Assembly (NCBI GenBank): GCA_900708905.1
Contig: CAADRB010000010.1
Coordinates: forward strand, 680,316-744,315
From: Hymenolepis diminuta
Taxonomy: Eukaryota > Platyhelminthes > Cestoda > Cyclophyllidea > Hymenolepididae
Direction of reading: 5' to 3'
Length of the DNA: 64,000 bases
Below the pieces are notes generated by a model. It was not told where the DNA came from, ran no database searches, and saw only the letters and a program-made list of their open reading frames with translations. The position numbers and the translations under genes are program-made. Positions 39,501 through 51,500 of this stretch are shown here, piece after piece. Numbering within the stretch: position 1 is the stretch's first letter; every line of letters begins with the position of its first letter.

Positions 39501-42500
39501 TGGGCATCTACGGAACAAGCGGCCAACTCCACTGGTTAATAATAAGAGTAGCAGAATTCAAGTTTCCCACAGTGATTCTATCACTCATCCAAGATAGGCA
39601 TCAGAAATCGTCTCCCTCAATGAGTTTAGAGTCACAAACATTTCCTTCCATTCTAATTGAAAAGAAATAAGTGTTTGATCAGAGGTTCTGCTAGGATTCA
39701 TGTTCAGTATAAGGGCAGAACTGAAAGGTAAACTGATATTAATATTTTGTTTATGGAGACTAGGAGAGGGTGGAACTTACAGATTACGAATTTAGAAAGT
39801 CTAGATCTCTGTAGATCTCCGATATTTTAGTAGTCTTAAAACCGTTGTGATGTTCAGACGCATAGATTCTAGACTTGATAAGCTCTTTATTTGGTCCCTT
39901 CTCTGAAAGTTGTATATTTCTTCAACAGTTATAACCTGACACTATATACTAAAATGTGATCTACTCAAAGCATGTTCTCTGGATCCTCTAGGCATTTCGT
40001 GCATAGTTCCTATCACATTACAGTATCAATTTTCCGAATCGAAGGTTTAAATTTCTGCATATTCTTATTCAAGTAATATGTTGCCTAATTTCCTGTCAAA
40101 TAAAGCATACTTCAGATAATAGCATGATTTTAATAGATTTGGTAGTGGTATCGGTTCTTGCTTCCTTGTTGCATGGGGGGTGGTTTGTCCAGGATTAGAT
40201 TTGTGGCAGTGCAAATCCTATCTTTTCTTAACTGAGATTAATTTTAGATCTAATTTTGAACGTAACAGTTAAATTCTGTCATAAGAGACTGAAATGTTCC
40301 TTTGTGGGAAGGTATCTAAATATGGGGAATCATAAAACAGTCAAATAAGGGTGAAAGATAGAGCGGCTAATTAGGGGTAGACAAGACAGTCAGAACATCA
40401 TGATACTCGTAGTCATTGAGTTCTGAATCAATCTATTTACTGAATCTTGTTGGAGTGTTGTAAGTTTTAGCATTTTGATCCTCAGATTCCTGTTCGAAAT
40501 TTAATTTCCAGGGTATTCGGAGATTATTGACCTATTGATTTAATACCATCTCAAGATATTTCTCTTCTCTAACAGCCAGAAAGCAGCTCGTTGATACCAA
40601 CTAAGAAAATAACTTACTCTTAGGGAAATATTTTTATTAAAATTACGTTACAATGAACATATTTGCTAAGTACTTACAATTTAGCCGCAGAATTAGCCTG
40701 CAATATATAGTGAAATTGTGTTTCCTGTGGTTGAGATTTGTTTTAAAAATATTTTAGTTGTTTTCCAATTCATAATATAAATTATCAAATATTCATTGCT
40801 AAATTAACCCGGTATGTTGAAACTGGAAAATATGTTTCCTCTACCTAAGTTTTGCTGTAGGCATGTTTCAAACGCTTTTACAAGTCATTGAAAACCAGCT
40901 GAAGTGGTTGCACAGTTTAAAAGCTCTTAAAAGGCTAAAAATTCCAAACTATCATTGAAAATAGTTTTTTTCCGCAAAATTTGCAAGTAGTTTGCAATTT
41001 CGAATTGCATACACAATACAATGCCCTTGCAAGTGCCCATTATGTGAAACCTTTGTCCCTTGAAAGTATGCGTATTTGTTCATAGTTATAATGCTCAGTT
41101 CCTTACGGTTGAGTGATCTATATGAAAAAAAGCGTACATCGTTCATGCTGCTAGTTTATTAAGCGGGATCATGGTAAGGGTAAGTGGGGAATAGGTTTCA
41201 TTTATGAATGCTAGGAGAATCATATTTATGCTATTACCTGACAGTTTATGAGAACTTACTTAGAACGCCGTTATCTGCTTTGTTGTGCTACTTTTGATGC
41301 ATTTATTGACACACTTAGAAACGTTTCAAACTTTAAGTTTAAACGCACACCAGTAATGATTCAAGATGACATAGCCAACCATTTAATTTTATTAGTTGAT
41401 CAAAATGTCCCGAACATCGCAAACATGAATTCATTCAAGGACTTTTGTAGTAGAATCGACTTTCGAAATTTGGGTCATTAAGACATGACGCATTGAACTG
41501 TATCCATTATGCAAATATGGACAAATTTTGATATAAACTGGATAAAACAATAATATAATATATAAAATGTTACTTTAAAAGGTATTATTCCCTACTTCCA
41601 TTAGCTCTAATTTACCTTTGATTGGACTATTTCATTGTTCTTTGTCTTAAGATGCAATTAAACCATTAAAATTTGCAATTGGCATGAAATATCTAAATTC
41701 ACACCTAAATTATCGTTTTAGCTACCCAGTAGCATCCTAAACGGTATTTTTTAATAGATATTCATTAAAGACTAAATTACTACAAATTAAACTATCTAAG
41801 AAGATCTCAAAGAGGGTTGAGTATTTGTATGATTTCACTGTTATGTATTATCACTTCCCACTGATGCTGTCATAATCAAACCGGAAATTAAGCTTAAAGT
41901 TCAAACTATTTCATACCTTTAATTGGATATTAATCAGGATAAATGCAATGTCATTTAATAGTCAAACTTTGTTTTAATTAAAAAAATTATCTATAAGAGG
42001 AGAATCATAAAAGTAGAAAATGCAGTAAGGCATTAAAATATTTTCTTTGTCAGAATTTTGGGTTTGTAAGGCTCCCCACCTCCAATTTATTTTTTATAAT
42101 AATCAACTGCAACATGTCTTAATGTTTCACATTTCTTTCATAAGTGTCCAGAGCTTTTGATGACCAGTTGATTAAATGAGTACTTGATCATGCCGTCTCA
42201 ATAATTTGTCTTTTCTGACATCCTAGAATAGCTAGTTGAGATTAGTTTGGAGAATTTTATTACAATAGATCTCAATAAATTTCAATTAAAGTAAAATTTG
42301 TTAATTAGTAGAAGAATGAGTGAACAAATTTCATATAACGCTTAAAATAACAGAATTAAAGCATTATTTGTAGCGACTCTACCGTTTAGATTACGCCTTT
42401 CATTTGTTCTAGTTAGTAGACGCCCATAATGTAACGGTACCATTAATTTTTATACTGGATTAAAATAATACATTTTTGCAACTAAATTTGTTTCATTTTT

Positions 42501-45500
42501 GAAATAGCCGAAGACATTGTAGATTGGAGATTATTAATATCAAATCAGTGGTAAGTAAATCTTTTTAATTAGAAAGACATTACATATTTGGTTGGAATAT
42601 ATAAGGCATTTTGCCATTAAGTCAATGATATTTTAATGGTTCACATTACGAGTCTCCCTTGTTTTCTGAACTGCCATATTCTATCGTGTTTATTTAGGAT
42701 TTTCCATTACTAAGTTCAAATAGGTTCATTTTTTAAAACTATGATGCTTACAAGACGTAACCTTTACACTATGACCCAAATAAAGTTTATTTCAAGAAAT
42801 TAAATGTAGATTTGAAGGATGACTCTATCCATTTTCCGAAAGTACTCTTTATTGGTATTCCATATGAAAATGATTCGAAGCCGTAGTGCAGTCTTTATGT
42901 CCCTATGATGCAAACCCCTGTCATATCTAGACGAGTTTATCGATTCTACTTTTTTTCTATAACCGTCTCGTTTCATTTATATCTGAAGATATGCACTCAT
43001 ATCTTCAGGTGCATCCTTATCCAGGTGACTCATATATACTGTCTTTAGATTTCCACACATACTAACGCGCAGACTCACGCCTGTAATTCACTGGCTCCTA
43101 CGTTTCCTTCTCATCTCCTCTCTCCTTAATCTCTCTTACTTCCACGAATTCTCCTCGTCGTTTATTCCAATACATGTTGTTTTACGAAACACTTTGTGTT
43201 CTACTTTTTCGAACTGTTGTTAGCTGCCAGGCCTTAGTTACCCCAACCTCAACTTCGCCAAATTTTTTCACTGATTAGTTTTTCACTTTCTATTTTTTTC
43301 TCTGCAGGGAAAAAATGTGAAGGATGTCGTGCCGAATTTCATTTGGTCGCTAAAGAAGGCTCATATTGATTTTCGCTACCTCCGACCCGATCAAATTGTC
43401 AACCATCATGTCAAGACACCCTTTACCACTAAGGTATAAATTTATTACCTTAAAATTAATACTAATTTTACTTTTGGAAAGCCAAAAAAGCTCAAATTAC
43501 AGATTTCTTAAAGTTGTATTTGAAATAAAATCGACGGTTGCTGCATCCATGAGACATCGATCTTTTGATAGTCATAAAGTGCTCTCTAAAATACTTATTA
43601 ATGCGTTTATGTCTGAATATACTGGAGAAAATTATGTCTATTTAAATTATATTCGAAAATAACTAGGGAATAAAAATAATGAGTAGAACGTACATTATGA
43701 TTTCTTTTCGATTTTTTTTATCATATGCTTTTGTTATTAGTTGCCATATGCTCAGACTTTAATCTCAGCATATGCTATCAAATATTTTACTCTAGGTTGT
43801 CTAACGGAGTGTCATGCTTTAAGTCACTTAAAGTTAAGATATTCCGTTAAGTTAACTCATAATTGGTATGTGGGTTTGGTAATTACTCAGTAATATCCTG
43901 ATTTAAATTAGTTTGGACAGCATAAATCAAGTCGCTGTTGATTAAACGACATTTTTAAAATGGTATTTCTTTATATTTTTCCAACTATAAGGAATCAAAT
44001 TAATAATAATCAATAAATGTGACATAACAAATCAGCTAGAAGCACTTAGATGATTAGAGTGAAGTATTGGATCTAGATATTTTCAATAATACTTTGAAAA
44101 GAGCACTTTTTGGGCAAATCATTCTATGCTATTCTTATATCGTAACCGATTATTTTTAAATGAAACTATTTAGTTACATCAGTAATAACCTTCCTTTCTT
44201 TGTGAAAGTCCCCTAAAATGATATTTATTTTAAGCATTATTTAGCACACTATGGCGTTCGCCTGCAGAGGCCTCCAGGCAATCAGCAGTCACTATCCCTG
44301 CACCTTGGCGTTGGTTGTATATAAGAACCAAGCCCGTGAACAACATCTCATGCGGAGCTCTGTTCACGCATATAAAATTAAATTCTCGCTATTTCATCGA
44401 TACGGAGCAATAGACCCTCTCCACTCCATGCCTTTCTTGTTCTCGCTACTTTGGGACCAGCATAGCTAATTTTGGGAGCAAATTTACAATAGAGGATTCT
44501 GCTAGACGCTATCCGGACTGCTTAGGAGGACTAGCTAGCTGTAGCAAAAAGGCTTATTGATGTAGCATCCGCTATAACACTTTATTAGCTCACAGGTTAA
44601 TAAATAAATTCGGCCATATTTTTCGGCACATATAGATGTCACTTGTCTGTAGCCCTTAGTGGACTGTTAGAGCGGCACTGTTTAGACGTTTGTCACTTTA
44701 CCCTTGAAAAAGATTAACTCGGAGGTGAAAACTCTTCTAAACTAATTTGGCTCTTCGTTTGGGAAAAATCTTATTTCGAAATTATACAATTTCAATCTTT
44801 AAATAAAATGTGCTTAGTTATTTGTTGTTTTGTTTTTTTTTCTCTTTTTAATCACAGCATCTCTAAATGTATTTTCAAATACTGAAAATTGTAATTTCCG
44901 GCGTAATATTGAATATCTTTTGAAAAATAAAATCGATGTTATCATTGCTATTTCATTCTAAATTTCACCGAAATTGATTTTTTATGCAAGGCATATGCTT
45001 TTTTCCAATAAATTATGCACTTTATCTCGGAGTTCCACGCTTGTTTATTGGTGCTGTACGTCTAATTTGGCATTATTGATTATTTAATTAAGTATTTTAT
45101 TAGGAAACATGTCATTTTCGATCATGACATCCGTAAAGTGTGATTGGTGATTCACATATAATATTCATTTTGCCCTTTCTGTATGATTCGAGGTAGACGG
45201 ATCAAAGGTGACTTAGAAACACCGCATTAGCTTTAGAAACAGAAGCTAACCTACAATATAGTAGTTTTTAGCCTCCATTTTGAAATACTGACTTGATTGA
45301 AAATTCTGGAAAAGTTAATTATGCCTCACAAGGACATTCATGCAATCAAATTTTGATTCATAGCTTTGTTTACTCTAATATTGGTATAAGAAATTTATTT
45401 GTTAACCGATTTTTTTCTCAAGCTATTCATCTAGATACTTATATGCAATCGTCTCAGGATCCACCTGTCCGCTGACCAAGCTATGGAAAATAAAAATTAA

Positions 45501-48500
45501 GGGAAATTAATAGCTATATAAAGTGTTAGCTGCATAAAAATTTCCTGAAACGTTATTTAATGTATGCTCATTTTAGTTTATAAGGTCCGAATTCTTATCA
45601 AAAGTACGGGATGGACAGGGACGTGTTTGGATTTTAGTCTCGCATTTATTAAAGAGGATAGATATTTTAACTTGAAGCTGTGGTAATTCCCTCCTTATCC
45701 TTTAGAAGTTTTGGCTTAGGCATTTGGGAATTTGTTTAGGAAGTAGTTCAGTGAAATGGGATACTAGATTTCGATGTCTGGCTTCAATGTGCATTTTAGC
45801 AATTTCTTCATCCATTTAAACAAAATGTGTTAACAATGATACAATTTGGATAGAGGATATATATACAGGATGCGCAAGGTATCTGAGGCACTTATATTTT
45901 TGTAATTTAAATTAACTCGGTAATAATTAATGGATTTTTTATATCAGAAGATCTTATGGCAGATACTACTATAATAAATGAAATGAAATGATGTGCTGTA
46001 ATAGTGTTCATAAAAGTGAAACACAGGAATCTAGAAATTGAAAGATTTCTATTAGTCGGCAGATCTTTCATTTGCTAAGTTAGAAAGGAGCTGAATGAAA
46101 ACAATGGTCCTCGAGCCACGATGGGGCCTCTGCTGACTCACTCAGACATCTGAGTTTGTCAGTAGTGTGCATGGCATGGCATGGCATGGCATGATGGACA
46201 AAAACCCTGGAAAGTAAATGCACGACATCTTACCAAACATAGTCAAGTATCTGAAGGAACAATAAGGGATGCTGTTCATCAAGACCTTGGATATAAATCA
46301 TACCTCCTTAAACGAAGTGCGTTGTTGTGGACAAAAGCAACTCAAGAGAATCGTTCAATGGTTGCAAACCGATTCTTAAAGAAATTGAAGTACGCAGAAG
46401 AACAAAGTGCCTTTGGTTTTTCTTCGACGAAAAAATGTCCCCCAGGATGAAAAAGTCAGTGGAGGAAATGATAGGTGGTCGTGTGTGGCCGGATCCCACT
46501 GAAGTTCCAACTGTTATGCATGCGCACGAAGTTTACAGTAACAGTGATGGTTTTCGGTGTTGTAATGGGCAATGAAGGGCATATCGATACTCCTCAATTT
46601 TCTCCACAGGGTCTTAGAGTCAATGCAGATGCCCATGTCGAGATTCTTCAAACCATTGTTGTTAAGCTGCCTTGGATTGACAGCACAGCCAATGGAGAAA
46701 GACCCTATGTCTTCCAACAAGATTGGTCTCCTCCCCATAAAGCTCTCAAAATTCAGGGTTGGATGGTCGAGAATCTTATCTTCATGTCACACCAAATTAA
46801 TGGCCGCCTCCTAACTACTCACAAGACCTTAATCCTTTGCATTATTACTTGTGGGGCGGGACGTGATTGAAAAGGAAAGTAATAAGCATCTCCACAACAC
46901 CGAATCCTCTCTGGTGGAAGAAATAATTCGAGCTATGGAGGACATGAATAAGGACCACCTGAGGAAAGCTTGCAGACGCTTTCGGACTCCAAGTGAGTGG
47001 GTGATAGAAGCCGAAGAAGGGTATATAGTGAAGGATGAATCCCTATATGTTTCTAAAATTTGCATCTATATCATTAATAATCAGTAAGACCTTATCATCT
47101 AGGCCTCTCAGTGGTGCTTGAAGTGATTGATCCTACTGTAACCTCAAGTTCCCTGTGGATAACCATCGTGTGTTCTCAAGCGGTTTGTTTTAACAATCTG
47201 AACAACCCAATTAAGTGGTCCTTGAATGAGCGTTGCAAGTATTCAGCTTCCCGCGTCGATGTCCCGATCCATTCCACCTATTTATAATACCTCCCCCATA
47301 TAAGACTATATAAAGCCCTTTACACCATGCACACAGCTTGGGAGGGGGGGGGGGAGGGGTGTCACGCACGCACAGACATGTCAATTACTTGTTCTTCCGC
47401 TTCCGTCTAGTCTCTCTTATCGTCTTGAATTCTTATTGCGGTTCGTTCAATACATTTCAGTTTAATCAGGTCTTGGAGTTCTACTGTTGTAAGGTCTCAA
47501 ACAGTAATAATAGAATAAAACCTAGGTTATTGTTATTCTTATTTGTTTTGTTACAAGAAATGGAAAGTTTCATTTTCTGTTTTTCTAAAAGTGCGTAAGG
47601 TATACTCAGATGCCTTAAGCACCCTGTACATACTGAGGGGGGAAAAATAAATTAAGATATTATTACATGATTCCATTTACAATTAGGATATCCTCGTTCT
47701 TAAAACTTTATTCAAATATTTTTTAAGAGCTTTTAGTTTAAGCTTAGCTTTCTATCTGATCTACTGTAAATATGACTTGATTTTTCTATTTTCGCAAGCG
47801 AAGGTTTGAATTCATTAGCATTCTCTCAGTTTTATACATCACAATTCAGTTCAAATTCTTCTAATTACAGAAGGAAGCCTATTACCAGAATTAATAAAGT
47901 TTAAACGATTGTGTGGAGTGTCATTTCCACTTTTGCAGTTACAGAGTCTCTAGCTGAAATAAACTGAGGAGAGTTTTCTTCTAATGGTCATTATGTATTT
48001 TGCAAAACCTGAAGAAAACAGACTTCTTGAAGTGCATTAAATTGGACAGAAGCGTTTCTTCTATCGTAATTGTATTGGAATTTATTTAGTTCTTATAAGT
48101 ACGTATTATTTTTAATTCAGAGATTAATTTGAATTATTTACTAGATCACAGCTCAACCAAGCCTAGTATGCAATGATAAACTTGGGAGATTCCCTTGAAC
48201 TTCAACAAGCTTCGGATGACCTATAATCACTTGTACTTTTAGAAAATTAATTAACTGGAAAAGAGTTCTTATTAATATGAAACTAAAATTTGTGGAGGAA
48301 GTAAACAGGTGTTTTAAGTCTCACTTCAAATAATTTGATAAATTCAGCAAATCTTGTAATCCACAGAGAGCATTGACGTACGTCAAATAGACTTTAAATG
48401 TCTTATAACTTCTTATTTTCCATTAATGATTGTATTGATATATCCTATTTTATAGGCAAAATTAATTTCTTTTGTCAATAATGGTTGATTAGGTTATGTT

Positions 48501-51500
48501 TACAAATTCATATTTTCTGAAAGGGTGTTCATTTTAAACCGAACGCTAGTTAACTTAAAATGACTTTCTATGCCTATAATTGATCATTTCTGACTCATGA
48601 ATATAACTTCAGAAAACTTCTTTGTTCTTTTCACTCATACTTAGCCCAGTTCCTCTTTATAAAAGTAATAATTCCTTAGAGTCGACTTAATATGTTAAAT
48701 TTTGGTGGTCATTCCGATTATATCTAAGCCACCTGAATGTCCTAAATCCCGATTGTCGGCGTTTGAAAATCAATTTAAAAAATTTGTCTAGCTCCCACAA
48801 AGTAGAAATATTTTAGTTTCTAAATTTCTTATTTACTAAGAAAAGTATTTGAAAGAGCTTGAAGTTTTGGTGTATAAGTCTGTTTAATTTTTAGACTGGA
48901 CCCCTTATTGACAAAGTTTCCCTCAGTTACCATCTCATACCCTATAATTACCTAATTCTGTGCTTGTATCCCCCTCGTAGACACTGTATTTAGTCAGAAA
49001 GCAGAGCTGCTACCAGTTGCTCTTCTTTGACTTTAACTTCTTAAAGATAGGTTTTGTTTATGTATATTGGCTTCGTTAAATTGTGTTATGATTGTCAATG
49101 AATAGGGTCAATTCTGAAAGCTTCCAAGCACATGTCGAAATGCTTTAACATTTTAATGTTTTTTTGGAATGGAGTTCTCAGGAATAAAATGGGAGTATTA
49201 AGATTATCATTTTCTCTTGACAAAATGATCTTTTATTTAATTATTTAATTTAATTTATTAAATTACCTTGTACGTTAAATAATTTGCACTAAGGGCTCTA
49301 TGAAATGCTGGGATTTATCGTACGTCCTTTATTTCCCCTTATTGCTATTTTGTGAATATTTTAGCGTTGCTAGTCTGGATTTTCGATAGTAATTAAACAT
49401 AGTTTCTAATTTAAAATCCACTTTGGTCTGCTAAAACTACTCTGCTTGTTATTGATCAACCAATTCTGAACACAAATAACTTTTCTTTACATTTTTAAAC
49501 AGTGAAAACGCAAGTGAAGAGGCCTTCGTAGGCCGATGACTTAGACCCAATACCTGTAGTCGTTGTAAATTTGCATGCGAAGTTATGAAATAAACACGTT
49601 ATCCAAATCTCAGAAGGTGTTTACAAGTTAAGGAAAAATGACTAAAAATGTAAAATTTGAAAGTTGTTTTTCTTTTTTTTGGAAAACCGGCTGCTTTTTT
49701 CTTTATTAAGCGTACATGGACTTTCGGATTAGCGGTATTTCTCATAAAATTGTCATTATGTATTTTTATTATAATTAGATTTCTTCTCTTCTCTTTTAAA
49801 CTCAAATGAGTTCTTTTTAATTTTTAGATGTTGTGTGTATATTTATATTTTGTATCTTTTTGTTTTCATTGTAAATATCATTTTCGACAATCGTTTCTCG
49901 GACGATCGTTTCTTTTATCAGATCCTGGTTATTTTAATAAATTATTAAATTTGGGATTGCATTTCTATATTTTTTAGAGTTAATTCGGTAATAATGAAGA
50001 ACTCCCACCAATCACTTTTATTGGATAGGAAAAAACGGATCACTATCTTTTCTTTAAGTTAGGGCAACAGTAATAAGTAATAGTGAAAACTTAGGGATTT
50101 AATGTAACAATAAAACACCCCTGTACTATAATTGGCGATTTTTCCTCTTTCTCACGCTTTTTCTTCATTTATGTTTAAGGTTTTCTTAACCGCCAGAGTA
50201 GGGAGTAAGATGGAGAATGATCACAGACAGTGCACACGCCAATTAATGGCATACAGAGGTCACGGTTTATATACCCATCAGTTCACTTCCAGTGGGAAAA
50301 ATTTATCGATCGCACTGGTTAAATCAGACTAACGAAGCTAGTGACAGAATCAGAGTTTTTCGCCAAAAAAATTTTGTAAATCTACCTCTCTACCCAATAT
50401 TAGTTTTGAAAACGCTTTCCTTATTGGAAGTTGTTTGTCATACGACGCTACCCCTGTATTATCTGCTCTCAACTGGAATATAATGTAGTATAGTAAATAA
50501 GAATGAGACAGGGAATCCTCATTTGATTTATTTCTTTTTAGGTAGGACTTTGCCGGCAGCTTAGGCACATCAATCAATTCAGTGATAAAAAGGAAGATTT
50601 TATTTTCCCACGTTGCTATATCATGTCTTCCGAGGAAGAGAAAGTACAATTTATCAGTAAGTTCAAATTATTTGTCATGCGATAAATAAGAATAGTATTT
50701 ATGTTTATACATACGTGGAAATGATCAAATGCAAAGTAACCTTGATTAAACATCAATATTTTATGTGAATTAGTCACATATACAGTCAATTGCTCAAGTC
50801 AAGTATTTCACAGGTAGGTTGGAATCCACCTCATTTAATTGTCTGATTCAGGAATACACACACGTGTACATTCATTTATTGACTAGTTGGTGTTTACACT
50901 GAAAGACTAGCTACTGAAGTAGAATCTCCGACATGGAGGCTGGCGATTCCATAATCGTTCATGTTTGACGACTCTTCATTTACCTTCTATATTTGGTCAG
51001 AATGTAAATACTGATAAAAACGTATCAATTACGATACTTTTCAGATTCTCTCAAATAGTAATTAATTATTCACAGCGATTTATATCCACCAGTTTCGAAA
51101 CTCGTCATATGGATTTTATTAATATTATACAAATAAATTCACCTTAAGTGGATTCTGTGGCAATCTACTATGTTCACACTTTCATCTAGCCGCCCCTAAA
51201 ATTAGAATAGAAAAATTTAACCACTAACGAATCACCCCTCTTGTTAAATTTGTCAATAATCTCCAAAAGGCCAATCCAGATAGTTGAACTTTTAAACATG
51301 AGAAGATAGCGTAGTTGGTGGTTTTTTATTTGCATTAGACAACCGAATGAGTTTAGGATTCAGATAAAGTCGATACATTATCTTTTTCCTCTACTACCCT
51401 TCATTCTTCTCTCCTTATCAAATTTTGCTTTTCCCAGAGTTTGGATGCTTCCCAAGAATACAAATTATAATTTTGCTGCTTTGCCATAGGCAAATACAGT

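Larger units (their letters stand above)
39014..43307 (+). other. TTLL3 intron 5 (about 4.3 kb)
   Basis: AT-rich. Contains the perfect hairpin at 42983-43008 and a pyrimidine-rich patch at 43020-43200 related to the extra block of mariner copy 2. No further gene. Confidence 0.75.
45866..47627 (+). mobile_element. Mariner-family DNA transposon, copy 2 (inactive, 1762 bp)
   Basis: Flanked by TA on both sides. The left end CAGGATGCGCAAGGTATCTG pairs imperfectly with the reverse of the right end CAGGGTGCTTAAGGCATCTG (about 20 bp with a few mismatches). It shares the 1008 bp identical core with copy 1 (45968-46975 here). It is longer because of an extra block of about 480 bp before the right end. 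Confidence 0.87.
43434..50541 (+). other. TTLL3 intron 6 (about 7.1 kb)
   Basis: Contains mariner copy 2 (45866-47627) in the same orientation as the gene, and a GC-richer patch at 44240-44720. The remainder is AT-rich without a supported gene. Confidence 0.8.

Noticed and set aside
42511..42554. Possible extra TTLL3 exon between AAATAG and GTAAGT
   Set aside because: At 44 bases it would break the phase-0 junction between exons 5 and 6, and it reads TAG in the required frame.
43366..43662. 98-codon plus-strand frame overlapping TTLL3 exon 6
   Set aside because: Different frame from the conserved VPNFIW reading; a shadow.
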